Source of the DNA: Neelides folsomi
Lineage: Eukaryota > Arthropoda > Collembola > Neelipleona > Neelidae
NCBI GenBank assembly: GCA_034687125.1
Contig: JAQGBZ010000286.1
Span: forward strand, 1 to 64,000
Reading direction: 5' to 3'
Length of the DNA: 64,000 bases
Every line of letters begins with the position of its first letter. Position 1 is the stretch's first letter. Positions 23,701-37,232 of the stretch are shown here, in pieces. The notes beneath the pieces were generated by a model, which saw nothing but the letters and a program-made list of their open reading frames with translations, did not search any database and was not told where the DNA came from. Made by a program: the position numbers and the translations under genes.

Positions 23701-26700
23701 ATACGGTTTTTATGTAAAATTACATTTAGCTTTTTATGAACTCCACTTTATTAAGTCATTGAATAGCAAGCGTTGTTAAATTAATCAAAAAGTTATCCTT
23801 TCCCTTTTAATGGTTATTTTCCCTCCACCATTAAACAGCAAGTAAGTATAAAGCCGCCAATGTTTATTGGATCTGAACCATGAAAAGAGGTGATTCTGCA
23901 TAAAGCTAATATTATTCATTATTATCATTGTAAACAAACTCTGGGCGGATATTGACTCAAGTTTGTTAGTTCAAAAACCTTAAAGCTTTTCAGATAATTC
24001 AATATACTTACGTAATTTGATATACATAATGAGTCAATAAGTTTTTTATAGCCAGCTATATTTATGACTCTCTATTTAACCAAAACCAAAATATACTTAA
24101 TACTTGTGGCCCACCCTGTGTATGTCCACTATAAAATTTAGAATTATCAACATTAGTTTTGCAATTTGAATAATTGCAATTTGCAATTAAAATTATCTGA
24201 AACACTCGAAATGAATTCAATCTTACCCGTTCAAGAGTCAACTGATCTTCATGATTAAGAATTGAAAAATGATTATTCGGTTTAACAATTCGTTTCCTCA
24301 CAATCTCACTTTGAAAAATTCCCTCAACGCGAATCTGATTGATCACCTTCACTTCATTTTCACCCAATTTTAATTTCGAATCTCCATTAATCCCATTAAA
24401 TCCATTAAACCCACTTTGTCCATTAATCCCACCATTAACATTAAGTCCATTATGATTCGTAATTAAAGTGCTCGTCGAAGACACCAAGAATTTAGAATTT
24501 GAATTTACAACAATCGAATTATCTTTTCTCGACCTCTCTCCTTCACAATTCCAATCGTATGCTGAAACATTTTTCGCCAATTCCGTCACGGGCCGAAAAA
24601 TTTCCTCACTCGGTGAAAACTTATTTAAATGCTTGTCAATGCTTCCACTCCGACTGTTGCCATTCGAGTGATTTGAACTTTTTTTTCCTCTCCCTTGGTG
24701 ATCCAAGGAATCACCATGGTGATTCAAAGACAAAAAAGAGTTTTCAGGGTCTGCACTTAAACAACGGATTTTGGTTCCTCCTGACAAAGTCCTTTGGTAT
24801 TTTTTCACTTGGGAACAACGCGGGAATCCAGAAATGAATAAACTTTTTTGTTCTTTTTGAAATCCCCACACGGACCCTTGGTGAAAATCCACACTGGAAG
24901 TTTGTCCATTTTTATAATAATTAACTCCATTTTTATAATTAAAATAATTTGGATTTGGATCTGTGGATAAACTCCGACTTCTTTTGTCTGAGAGATTTTC
25001 TAAATCTGTATAAGAACCGTAACCTGCTGACCCTTTCCTTGTGGGAATTGAAGGGTCAATTCCTCCAGGTTCCAAACTCGCACGTCTTGAACCTGTCGAG
25101 AGGTCGAGCAGGGAACTTTGAATGCTCTCACAACTATTTTGCCTCGAGTATTTCTGCCGAAGACGAAACCGGTCTGAACGGTAGTTCTTTACGTATAAGA
25201 CCGAACAACTCAAAACATCCGTCATGATTGAGATATTCACAATTTGATCTGATTGACAAAATGAGGATAAATGAATTCAATTTATTTGACAAATTGAATG
25301 GTTTTTCCCTCTTGACCCTTTAAGTAAATAGAGAGGAAAACACTTTTAATTTATCTACAGATGAGGAAAAAAGAGTTGAGAGCTTCCACACGCCAAGACT
25401 TAAAAGAGGAAGAGATTTCTTTCCGATTCCAACAACTTTCCTTTTCCACTCTGGACAGAAATAAACGGGACGAGAATAAAAAGAGTAAATTCGGCTCTGA
25501 CTGGAGAGTTCATCACCGAAACATATATCAAACATATACCGATTTCGATGGTATATGTACACCAAGATATTCTAATATATACCAAGATACTCCAACACAT
25601 ATCCAATATTCCGATATATAGCCATTTAATATTACCCAATATAACAGAATCTACTAAGGATTAAGTATCATCCCAAGTCTCATCCAATATATCCAAATAC
25701 ATATATCCAAAAATCCAAACTAGCAATATCTAAATATTAGCAATGAAATATATCTATAGAATGCAATGAATGCAGTCTCCCTATATCCAAAAAGTAAAGA
25801 AATAGAAGATCTCACTAATAAATAGAAGTATAATGATGAATCCATTCCATGTGTTTTTGGATTTTTGCATATAAAAAAGATGAACTCAAGTTCTCATAAT
25901 GTATTTATATACACCATGTGGATTTTATATATAAGAGAATAACAGCGGTTAACAGCTGAAGTAATTTCCGAACCTTATAGATTCTCCTATAATTTTATAT
26001 GCATTTATTTACTATAATGCAATAGCGGAGCGTATTATCAATAACAAGATTCATTAAAGAGATCTGGACGATAAAGTGTTAATGGTTAAGTTAAAAAAGA
26101 TCTCCACATAATGTGTAAACAAGTCTAGGTCGTATTTATAACTTAATCATACTATATAAGGCATTAAAGTCATAAAATGTTAGAGGTCTCAATCCTTTTT
26201 TTCATTCTATCGGATTCTATCCACAACATGAGTTAATGTTGGTTAAATCCAAAGAGTTGAATGTTTGGAAACCGGGGATTTTGATAGAGACAAGAATTGG
26301 AATGATAAAAAATTGGAAAGATAAAAAATGTAGGGATAAAAAAACTGTTCATTCTTTTCAATTGGCTCATTTATAAAAAAAAGGTTTCCTCCTCATTAAG
26401 TTCTTCTAATAATAATGGAAATAAAAACTTGGAGTTGGAACAGGATCTGTTAGAGGCAACCTCAGTGGAAGAGATCAATGTCACATACAACGATCCTCCA
26501 TCCCACAGATCTCATTCATCTCACACTGGGAATTGAAGAATATTCGAGTAGGCGGAAATGAAAACTCATTTAATTCAGTTACAAATTGGGATTTTAAATT
26601 AAGAGAGTTGAGAGATTTAATTTTATTATCCAAATTCACAGTTGGATGACCAATTTTATAATATTCCCAATATTGCTAATTTCTATAAATAAGGAGCTCT

Positions 26701-27920
26701 TCATTAAATCAACCATTATATTTGAAGTAAATTGAAGTTTATCGAGAAAGTGGAAAGATAAATTGAAGGATTTTCAAATCATAAAAATTATTTTTAAATT
26801 CAAGAGTCAAAACTCAAGACGTTCAAAAACTCAAGACATTCAAAAACTCAAGACGTTCAAAACTGACAAATATTTAAAAGATTAAAACTTTAAAGAGTGA
26901 ATGAACCAACTTAACCTTTAATTGGATTGATTCGGCAAATACTCGGCAAAATCAACTTCTCTTCAGTTTACAAAATATTTGCAAAAACAAATTTTACGTA
27001 TATTCGGTAAACTAATATTGGAGAAAATGAATTATTTTTGATTGAGGGATCCAAATCGGGTATAGAAATAGATGTAATTGAATATCTTTCAAATTTCTGA
27101 TTTGTGAATCTCAAATTACAGAATATTGATTGATAGAATACAATAATACAAGTTTGGTTATATAATGTTACTTCGACTAATGTTTTGTTGAATGAATCAT
27201 GAAAAATGTCAGAATGAGAAATTACGAAATTCTATCGACATGAATTTCTCGGCAAATTGTTTAGAATTATATAAACAAGAAATAGTGCCGAAATTGATAA
27301 AAAATAGAAATTATTGTGTGATAATAATAAATATAGTCTTTCATTCATAATAATAAATTATAACCCAATTAAGTAATTTTTGCATTATTTGTATATTTTG
27401 TAGATAAATTAGACTCAACAACCTTATACTTATTTTCCATACTCAATATTTTAATATTATAAAAATAATTAATTTATCTATCCGGTAAATTAATTATGTA
27501 AATATCGAAATCTTATTCTGTGATTATCCAAATGCGCTTTAATTAAACCGAATGACTTTGATTTAATTACAATTTGTTCAACAAAGTTCAATTCCAAAAA
27601 ATGTCACCGACTTCTTGGTAAATCTTATTGGGATCATCAAACATTCACCTAAGATCTTAATTTTTCAAGATACAAAAAATTCTCCAATTGTACATTGTGT
27701 AGTTTTTTAAAGAGCGGTAAACCGTTTACCATAATGTAATATGCAGAGTTGAGATAAAGATGTTTATTAAAAGATAAGTGTTGACAAATGATTAGATTAC
27801 CTCTTTAGCAATTTGGTCGAGTGCTTGATCCTCGGCAGAGAAATGTGTTTTATTGACAACTCGTCGTCGGCTTCCAATGTTTCCCACATTATTGTTCTCT
27901 TTCCCATCAGTCCGATCCAT
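17779..27920 (-). CDS. LRRFIP2: LRRFIP-type coiled-coil protein (flightless-interacting protein family)
   Basis: LRRFIP1/2 proteins bind the leucine-rich repeats of Flightless-I and act in Toll/NF-kB, Wnt and actin-linked signalling. The canonical reading has nine exons: 27920-27801, 20198-20063, 19946-19801, 19619-19356, 19249-19114, 18983-18792, 18274-18195, 18099-17995 and 17889-17779, in frame to 429 residues. The first exon carries [15 protein letters not shown] and joins [20 protein letters not shown], the family N-terminus; the middle has [15 protein letters not shown] and EYGLVVVE, and the end has [20 protein letters not shown] and [12 protein letters not shown]. Long heptad-rich segments predict an extended coiled coil. 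Serine-rich [12 protein letters not shown] lies near residue 115. A TTTCAG acceptor just before the ATG implies a 5' UTR exon upstream. Two large exons inside the 7.6 kb first intron look like alternative 5' ends (listed separately). Whether it is closer to LRRFIP1 or 2 is not decided. Confidence 0.92.
19625..19708. repeat. AAATTAAAATAAA tandem stretch in LRRFIP intron
   Basis: About five degenerate copies of ATTAAAATAAAYAA lie immediately upstream of the acceptor of the coiled-coil exon starting at 19619. Confidence 0.5.
20346..21524 (-). CDS. Alternative LRRFIP 5' coding exon, 393-residue acidic domain
   Basis: A single open stretch begins [11 protein letters not shown] and ends ...LIDVQEG at a donor (GGA|GTAATC), in phase 0, which joins exactly to the phase-0 acceptor of the AEARLAARR exon at 20198. 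The encoded region is strongly acidic and rich in Glu, Asp and Asn, with no domain I recognise, and is probably disordered. An ATTTAG acceptor lies 7 bases before the ATG, so a further non-coding exon may precede it. In that acceptor's frame it cannot follow the upstream phase-0 exons, so it works only as an alternative first coding exon. The resulting isoform would have about 782 residues. Length, base composition and phase argue for a real exon; no family match is claimed. Confidence 0.65.
21545..24060. other. LRRFIP intron or upstream region of the acidic exon
   Basis: No coding exon is seen. Bases about 22750-23070 are less AT-rich and could hold a promoter or non-coding first exon for the acidic isoform, but nothing specific is recognised. 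At 24098-24120 there is a single half-copy of the mariner-type end (GTGGCCCACCCTGTG). Confidence 0.4.
24227..25225 (-). CDS. Candidate alternative LRRFIP exon, 333-residue Ser/Asn-rich domain
   Basis: The first ATG (25225) gives [18 protein letters not shown] and the open frame runs to LTLER at a strong donor (CGG|GTAAGA, 24226-24221), again phase 0 and so compatible with AEARLAARR at 20198. The protein is basic and serine-rich, with [25 protein letters not shown] and SRSGSIDK, which resemble basophilic phosphorylation or 14-3-3 sites, and it has an Asn/Gly-rich stretch ([19 protein letters not shown]). A possible acceptor inside it (GTAAAG before AACTACCGT, phase 0) would let it be an internal exon after IAKE. 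It could instead be a separate gene in the intron whose next exon I do not see. Confidence 0.55.
25300..27800. other. LRRFIP intron between canonical exon 1 and the Ser/Asn-rich exon
   Basis: No supported exon. A 17-bp tandem repeat (AAACTCAAGACGTTCAA, about three copies) lies at 26809-26862. The remainder is AT-rich with short pseudo-frames only. Confidence 0.5.
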
Positions 27921-28334
27921 CACTTGGTTAACTGAAATCAATTAAACTTCACTTCTCTTCCCAATCGGGTCCTTCCCCATTCTTGCCCTTTTACATCCTA
28001 AATAATGTTAAATGAAATCTCTCCATATTTTGATCGAGTTTCGAGTGCCCCCGGACAGGAAAGGACAAAACTCCTTTTCACATCCGCAGACCAAAAACTT
28101 CCTCTCGCGATGTGACGCCACTGAGCAAATCTTAGTCTCAACATCGAACTTCTTCGCCCCAAAACACCTCCAATTAACTAACCCGAATCTCCACCTTCAT
28201 TTTCATTAATCTCATTAAATTAATCTCATCAATTACACTAAATAATAATAACATGATTAAATAGTAAAGAAATCTTCATTAAAGAAACTGTATAAAATGA
28301 ATAAAAATGGATGAAATTGATGATCTATAGTTAT

Positions 28335-28373
28335 TTTTTGAATCATAATCATAATTTAATTATGATTCAAAAA
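28335..28373. repeat. Perfect short hairpin
   Basis: TTTTTGAATCATAAT and ATTATGATTCAAAAA are exact complements around a 9-base loop, in the 780-bp gap between LRRFIP and NDUFAF3. Function unknown; it may be a mini-element footprint. Confidence 0.5.
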
Positions 28374-28698
28374 CAGTCTTGATAAACACTAAATCATAAA
28401 TTGCTTTTTTCGCATGAAAAATGATTAAAGATAAAGTAAATGATAATGTATGATAAAGACAATGTAAAAATGATTAGATTTACCTGTATTGTTATAATTG
28501 TATGCATAAATCATTAAAATAAAGATTTTAATAAAGATTTTTTATTTTTTTATTTTGACAATAAACAGTTTTTTATTTTAATAATGGTTATAAACAGTTT
28601 GTTCTGTAAATAAACAAGATGGATATTTCGTATTAAATAGTTGCACATGATTAGAGTTTATTATAAGCTATTTATTATAGATAGTTCGTTAAGTTAGT

Positions 28699-29530
28699 CT
28701 AAATGCCTTTGGTTGGCTTGTATTTCATAGCTTCAGCTACGATTTCTTTTTCTAATAGTACTACAGTTTTAGGAGGAATTATCAGACCAGCAACTGATCG
28801 TTTTTCCGAGTTCAAGAAATTAAAAGTGGCACAGGCTTGGTCGGAAGGAAGAATCTCAAAAGCGTGTTTTCTCTTCCTCAGCTCAAAAATGACTTCTTTG
28901 GGTAAGATGTTTTTGGGATCGCCAATTCCAAAAACAAGAATGTCTGTAAATAAACAAATATTTTACATAAGCTTAACTTTAGATATTTCTACATACATAA
29001 ATGATTTGCTATTAAGTATGTATAATAAATTAATAAGTATAATAAATTAAGCAATTATAATTTAATTATTTAACCTATATGGGGAACTAGTGTGAAAATG
29101 AGTGAGAGAGATTCAAGGGAAATGTCTTCAGCTCGATGAACATTCCACCCCAGGATTGTTTTAGGGAAAATTGCGATCGGACCAAATACAGTAAATCCGT
29201 TATTTAATTTGAAACCGTTCTGAAAGATTATAAAAACATAAACATTTAGATTTTAGTAATCAATTATAATAATCAATCAATAATAATTAAGGATTATCAA
29301 TTATAGTAAAAAAAATATTAACTTACTTTGCTAAAAGCATTTATCATTAGCGGTGCATCACTTTCTTGATTGAGAACCGTCAAAGAAGTTTTTCCATCAC
29401 CTTCGTAGCTTCCACCACCGCTGTGAAATTGTCGACGACAATGACGATTATTCAACACGGGATAAATTGAAGAACAAACTTGAGAATTGAATTTTAAAAT
29501 ACATGTCGAAATATTTCTTAATAAGGCCAT
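28699..29530 (-). CDS. NDUFAF3: NADH dehydrogenase complex I assembly factor 3
   Basis: A mitochondrial protein of the Mth938-like fold that acts with NDUFAF4 in early complex I assembly. Three exons, 29530-29327, 29219-29075 and 28943-28699, give 197 residues (human 184). The N-terminus (MALLRNISTCILKF) is Arg-containing and lacks acidic residues, as for a mitochondrial presequence. Conserved blocks include GFTVFGPIAIFPKTILGW, DILVFGIGDP and the C-terminal RSVAGLIIPP. The ATG at 29530 is preferred over one at 29554 because TTTCAG between them is a good acceptor, putting the earlier ATG in an intron. The gene lies between CSTF1 and LRRFIP, all on the minus strand. Confidence 0.95.
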
Positions 29531-30338
29531 TTCCACTTTGCAATCTGAAATCATTCACATTTAATTGTATTTAATATTTATACCGGATTAGAAATACAAA
29601 ATTCTATTGACTAATTGAAATACTCAACAATAAAATTATAACATTACCTTTTGATACTGATCGAAGACCATATAATAGTTAACTGATTAAATGATTAATT
29701 AGTTAAATACAAATTTAAATATGAATTGTTAATTAAAGAACCGAAGCGAATGTGAAAGACCGACGATGAAATTGAAAGTGAAATATTTGACTCGAACTTT
29801 GAATTTCTTTCGTGTGGTAGAGCATTTAGCGTGTATGGAAGTTCTATGCCAGAATAATAAAATGATTTATTTTTAATGAGATTTTATATGAGTTTAATAA
29901 AATTAATGATTAATTGTTCAATCAACTCTTCAATTATGTAAAATACTTTAAAATTTATTTAACTAAAAATTAAAATGCTATAAATTATTATATTTACAAT
30001 GTTAAGTATTTACTAGAAAACAATAGGTTTTAAAGGATCACAAAAAAGATCTTTTTGAGAAAGTAAACTTATAATTTTGCTAATAAATAATTTAAAATTG
30101 CAATTATAAACATTTTTGTCAAATCTATATAGGACTTTAAATAATTAAATGTTATAAAAGATAAATAAGAATAATGATCAATATGGTTATGAAACTCTAA
30201 ATAGGTTAATTAAAAAATTCAACTTATTTACAGTAAAATTAATACCAAAGAACACAACGTATAGATTAAGGTAATGAGGCACAATTTTATAATTATAAAT
30301 ATTAATTAATACACAATTAAACACAATAGTGAAAACAA

Positions 30339-32654
30339 TTACAATGGAGCCATTCTGTGATACCAAAATCTTGCACGATAATCATCCGAACAAGTAAGAA
30401 ACCCGGGAATGACACTTGCATGAACAATTTTTCTTATTGGGCCATTGTGTCCTAAAATGAATCCAATACATCATTACCATTAGTTTAATTTCTTTTTAGG
30501 GTTTAGCTAAATCTTAATTACAATTAAATATTTTCATATATATAAATATTTAAAGTTATATAAAATACCAAGCGATAGAAGCGTCTGTCTTGAAGCTGTC
30601 CTAGCATCCCATGCACAAAGAGAGATCGTTGCTTCATCAGGATAAATCACATATTCTTCCGTGTGATTGAAACAAGCTTGAGTTAGGAAATCTTGTTTGC
30701 CCGTAGCGCCGGCTCCAGTGTAAGCAATTAAACTTCGGTGAGTTGACAACTCCCAGAGTTTCACAAGAGAATCTTTACCAGAAGTTAAAAGATACTGAAA
30801 ATAAGAAATTTGGATTAATTATTGGAATAATTAAATTAACTATAAAGAAAATTGTTTAAATTTTATACGATGATATATTATTGGGAATTTAATCCTAATT
30901 AAAAAACATTACCTTATTGTTTCTTGTAAAGGTAACTGAACCAATTTGAGTTGAATCATGTGCAACCCATGTAGTTATACAACGACTGGAAACTCCATCC
31001 CACAATTTGATCTTCCCATCGGTCGATGTAGAAGCGTACATTTTACCATCAGAGGACCAACTGAAATCGACAATTGTAATTAATTTTATTATAACTATAA
31101 AAATAATTAATTCTATTTCATTCATTTAATAAAAGGTTAATTTTAATTATATTTAATTCAATATTTACGCCAATGATGTGATTTCTCCTTCATGATTCGA
31201 TCCAGGAATTGCTCCAACATAACATTGTGATGTATTGATATCATACACGCGAATGGTCGGCTGTTTGGTGCCAACAGCCAAAAAATCTCCTGTGGGATGA
31301 ATTGCAATTGCTTGCACTTGAGAAGATTCCTAAATAAAAATCATTAAATTAAATCATTTTATGAAGAATCAAATGAATTTTGATTCTAACCTAACAAAAA
31401 CAAAATCAAACTATTTATCAATTCATTCAATTGTTTACATATAATAAACAAATAAAATAAAACTAATTGGAATCAAATCTAAGATTTAATTCTTACATTT
31501 ATCACACGATAAGCTTTCTTGACAGAAGTTCGGCTGTAGTCAAAAAGCCTAACAGTCAAATCTCTGCTTCCAGAAACGAGAATTTGCTCTCTTGGATGAA
31601 ACTCAAGACACGTAACTTCGTCCTGATGGTCATAAAGTGTTCTAATGACCGGATGACCTTGGGGTTCAGAAGTGTCCATGTCAGAAGATTTGGCCAACAT
31701 TCGCTCGACACTCAAGACCTTTAATTACAAAAAAATCTAATAATTATGAATTTAACTCATTTTAATGTCACTTTCATTTTAAACAATATTTAAACATAAC
31801 CGTGTTTAAACAATCTTAAACATATTTAAACAATATTAAGCATATTTAAACAATATTAAGCATATTTAAACAATAATAAATATATTTAAAGTGGAAATAT
31901 TAAACTATTGATTTATTACCTTAATCGAAGTATCAGCACTTCCTGTACAAACTAATTGTCCATCAGAACTAATTGCTCCAGCTCTACAAGGCCCTTTGTG
32001 TGCAGTGACATAAACAGTTTCATACAGAGCAGGTTCAGCGGCTTGGACCGCTGCTTCGTTGATGCTCTCAAGATCGAGTCCAGCACCCAAATGATCGAAT
32101 TTAGTTGAAATGCTCGTCAACTTTGCCCCTTGACCTTAATGGAAATTGAATGTCAAATTGTTATATTTAAGAGACAAAATATTAAAGTTCATGATATAAG
32201 TTTATGATTTTTGATAATTATTAGGTCTATGAAATAAGATTATAAAATAAAGTTTTTGGTAAGTAAATATTCTGGATTTAAAAAATAATTACTCTTTTGT
32301 TCTTGTTCAAGTCCAAGAGTTATAAGATGGACAAGACGATCTGAAGGAGGACAAGGAGAATCTGGATGTGTTTGGTTGATCATTTGAGCAGCAATTTGCT
32401 GAAATCCATCGTAGAAAAGCTGACTGAAAGATTATAAAAAATTAATGACTATTACAAGATGAGTTAAATGACTATAATCATGATGATAATATAGTTTTAA
32501 TTATAATTTTAATCATTATGTCAATTAATTTTAAATATTATTTAGGAGAAAGCCGGTCTCACCTTATGATCAACTTATGGACCATATCACGAACTTTAAC
32601 TTTATTTTTAGCGTCAGCAGTCATTTCTGCGGCTGTTTGTTCCTTTTCCTTCAT
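30339..32654 (-). CDS. CSTF1: Cleavage stimulation factor subunit 1 (CstF-50)
   Basis: The WD40 subunit of the CstF complex, which binds downstream GU-rich elements during pre-mRNA 3'-end cleavage in the nucleus. Eight exons join in frame (32654-32563, 32423-32293, 32134-31920, 31718-31497, 31329-31169, 31060-30913, 30794-30569 and 30451-30339) to 435 residues; human has 431. The N-terminal dimerisation helix region is [17 protein letters not shown]. The WD40 repeats show [67 protein letters not shown] and the final [13 protein letters not shown]. The start is divergent from NDUFB5 across 313 bp. Very secure. Confidence 0.97.
31778..31890. repeat. 21-bp tandem repeat in CSTF1 intron 3
   Basis: About five copies of CATATTTAAACAATATTAAG fill much of the intron between coding exons 3 and 4. 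Only the middle copies are identical. Confidence 0.7.
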
Positions 32655-32967
32655 ATTTAAATGACGAATTATAATTAATCAGAATTAATATTTTGCAATT
32701 GATTAAATTCAATTTGAAAACTTTAAGGAATTTAAAAGCCCAAGATTGTATTGACAAAGGTAGCAGGTTTTTGTGAAATGGTCAATTTGGATGTTTCACT
32801 CCGCCCTTGTAAACTCAACAGCCATCTACCAATTCGCGAAACACTTTTTCCTATATCTGGAATAATAAAAGAAAATAGAACTTTGGTTCGTATTTAATTT
32901 TAAGATTAAAAGCAGTTAAACTTAATCGCGTTTGTGCTTATTATGAACCTTTGAATCCGAAATCAAA
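32655..32967. promoter_or_regulatory. Bidirectional promoter interval, CSTF1 / NDUFB5
   Basis: The two divergent start codons are only 313 bp apart, so both promoters and 5' UTRs must lie here unless non-coding exons extend into the neighbouring gene. No TATA box at a convincing position is seen. Confidence 0.6.
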
Positions 32968-33983
32968 ATGACTGTTTTAAGCTGCTTGAAAAATTTAAAT
33001 GGTTTGAGTCAAAAAATTGTTTTAAGAGCCGCTGAGGGCCAAATTAATGCTCTTAAACTTTCAAGTAAGCCAAAATCAGATGTTTGTTTCCACTATTAAA
33101 GATTATAATTAAATATTAATTAAATTAGAATGATCTGTAATGTAATTGTAATTGTAACCTTATTTAATTGTACTATTCATTATTTTAATTGTATTAATTA
33201 TAGCATCAGCGATTAAGAATGGTGGAGGAAGAGATAAATGGTCAAGTACGCTTCAAATCCGACCTTCTCTTTATTGGTGGCAACATTACAAGGATGACCT
33301 CCACTTCTACACGATGCTTGGACTCGTCCCAGGGCTCATTATTGTTTTCTTAACCAACGTCTTCATCGGACCTTCAACCATCCATGAAATCCCTGAAGGA
33401 TACGTACCCAAGAAATGGGAATACTATCGGGTAAAAATTAAAATTATCACAACATGATTTAATCACAATTAGCAAAACCATTATCAAAGTAGCTATTTTA
33501 TTTCTCCATTCAGAACTTTAAATAATTAAGTGTTGTTAAAATTTAATTATCTAATCAATTTTTAAATTTCCAGCACCCAATTACAAGATGGATTGCTTCC
33601 CTCAAAGACAGCAATCAGGAAATTCACGAAAGAAATTTGTGGTACATTAACGAAGAAGACCAAAAGATGCGAATGAGGTATTGAAATAAAATACTAAAAC
33701 TGCCTTTAAAAATAATTATAAAATTAAATTAACATTTTCCCTCAAACTTTAGATTGTGTTTAACTTTAAATGTATTTTTTGTTAAAGACTCATGCATTGG
33801 AAAGTTATGCGATTGATGAGGGAACGCGGAGATTATCCTAACTATTACGGAACCGATGCAAAGGTAGGATCAATCGCCCGAATGTTCAGGGAACAAATGG
33901 ACGAAATGCACCACGGAACTGCGGGATATGCATCACGAACGGAAGACACTTTCTACCATTCTGGGTCTACTAAAAGTCCTTAA
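32968..33983 (+). CDS. NDUFB5: NADH dehydrogenase 1 beta subcomplex subunit 5
   Basis: An accessory single-pass membrane subunit of mitochondrial complex I (SGDH subunit). Four exons (32968-33064, 33204-33430, 33574-33677 and 33788-33983) give 207 residues. The N-terminus is a basic/hydroxylated presequence (MTVLSCLKNLNGLSQKIVLR). A membrane segment lies at about residues 68-89 (MLGLVPGLIIVFLTNVFIG), followed by the family block EIPEGYVPKKWEYYRHPI and RWIA. The C-terminal half is rich in Arg and Met as usual. A polyadenylation signal lies 118 bases after the stop. Secure. Confidence 0.96.
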
Positions 33984-34100
33984 CGAAATTGATCATTTTA
34001 GTCAAAATATTATGTATAACGCCTTAATTAGTTCATTTTATTGACCTCAGTTAAAATTGTTACAATTGCTAATGTGAATCCATCTGTGTAAATTGATGAA

Positions 34101-34106
34101 AATAAA
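34101..34106 (+). terminator. NDUFB5 polyadenylation signal
   Basis: AATAAA about 118 bases beyond the stop codon, followed by a GT-rich stretch (TGGTTTTGTTAGTG). Confidence 0.65.
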
Positions 34107-34943
34107 TGGTTTTGTTAGTGAGGATCTCTCGTGTTTTTATTTATCTGGATTTATTAACTGAGAACATTTTAATAGTCTTTAATACTTCATACTGCACTAT
34201 TCTATCGAATTGGTTAAATAGGATATTTACAATAAGTTCTAATTTACAAATACTATTTAACTATTTAATATTGATTTAAATTTAACTAACAATTAAATTA
34301 TTTTAAAGATATCGAATAACTGCAGAAGTAAATTATTCATTTACTGAATAATGCAGAACAAGGATAAATGTAAAAATGTGCAAATTAACATTTAATGTGA
34401 AAAAGTAAATTACTTATAACATTTAATAATTATAACTTTTAACGACATTAATTAACATTAACTTTAACTACTACTACATTAACAATAGCCTACAAAATTC
34501 CTATATTTGAGATTTTATATTCATAAATCATTGTGTAAAAAAGATGGTGAATTTTATAATAAACGTAAGGTTTAATTACATTAGATTTGAATAGTGCAAT
34601 TGTGTGTAATTTAAAATTATCATTAGTTAATTATTAATTATAATTAATTAATTTTTGCTTTCAAGTTAATAGGTAATAAAAGGTATTTAGAATAAGTTAT
34701 TTTGAAACAAGGTCTTTTCTTAACTATTGGAATCACGATTTCCATTTCAGCTCATTCTTAAAATCGGTGCATTGTAAGAAAAAGTTTAAAATGGATAATT
34801 TGTAAATATTAACTAACATTAAGATAATTGTTATAATGTTAACTATAATAATGTTAGAATCACAGCTATTAAATAAGGCAATACCTTTAAGTTGACTTAA
34901 ATTAATCTTTCTCCAAAAGAACTATAATTAAAAGTAGCCTTCG
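34107..34943. other. Intergenic, NDUFB5 and PDE6D 3' ends
   Basis: The two genes converge. The sequence is AT-rich with no supported coding or RNA feature; it must include the PDE6D 3' UTR. Confidence 0.5.
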
Positions 34944-36080
<1,137 letters not shown>

Positions 36081-37232
36081 ATTTGGAGTTACTTGCTTAA
36101 ACAAGGGATTATGCTAAATAAAGTGAATTGAAAATAAAATTCATTGAATTATTAAATATTCCCTAATCAAACTAATTAAAATTAATTGTTGGATAAAATA
36201 TTAATTCTTCGGATATTTATTCATTTACCTCGAGCAGCATGTGTAAAACTTGAGGATTGAATGAATCAGAGCAATCCTGTAAATTCCATTTTTAATTTCA
36301 AGATTGACTGACGAACCTTCTGGGAAAATGATCAATAAAAGGTTAAAGATATCCTGAGACAAATTCCTCAATATTAGAAAAGAAGTTAAACATAATCTAA
36401 ATCTAATAAAATAATGAAATGAATCTTGATTATTTACTTACCCAATTTAAGTAAATTGTAATTAGCTTAAGTCGATTAATAAATTTTAAAGAGGAATTGA
36501 ATCGAGGTCCAGCGGAGTAATAATTTGTATGTAGGTTAATCGAATGGATGAAGAAATCGAAGTGAGGGCGAAACACAGAAAGTGATGGCTGAAGAAATAA
36601 AAGATATAGAATTAAGGTTCACTCATGTGTTAACTCACAAATGTGAATATAACGTATAGAAACTCACTTGATATTTTCTTAATACGAAGACGGAATCGGA
36701 AACTTCGGCTGCGCCGTTCAAACTTCAATTCCTTCTGTTGCTTTTCCGCACAATTTCGATCTCCGATCCAAAACTCAAATTTTGCAGCTGTTTTGGCTCA
36801 GGAAGATCTGGCGCTTTTAATAGGTCCGTGAAGGAGCTGACGTAGAAAGAAGTAAATGCGAATATGATGGCTAACTACGTTTGATTACAAACAACCCTCA
36901 AGAACTTTAATAACTTACATAATTAAATTTAAAGTGAATCGAATTTAAAATACTGTACAGTCAAACTTAATTTGAGTTACTCAAATCTGAGCATTTCTTT
37001 TTTGAACCTCAATTTACTTTATTTGGAAAAGTTGGGATTTTACAATAAAGGTAAAAGATTTTAAATTGGTAATTGGAACACCTTTAGTTAATTAATTAAA
37101 TTAAATTCTCTGGCTCTATTGAAATCGATGTCTTTGTAAATATTATAGGATTTGTTCGCCACTGATAAAACCTGGAAAAGAAAAATTACAGTTCAAAATC
37201 TCATCCAGCCTTGAGCCTAAAAAATAATCGGA
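36081..37232. promoter_or_regulatory. Divergent upstream region, PDE6D / MMADHC
   Basis: This 1.15 kb between divergent starts contains a locally GC-richer block at about 36680-36850, the best candidate for the promoter. Nothing coding is supported on either strand. Confidence 0.35.

Noticed and set aside
24062..24226. Extension of the Ser/Asn-rich open frame to its stop codon
   Set aside because: A strong donor (GTAAGA) at 24226-24221 and a change to intron-like composition indicate that the exon ends at 24227.
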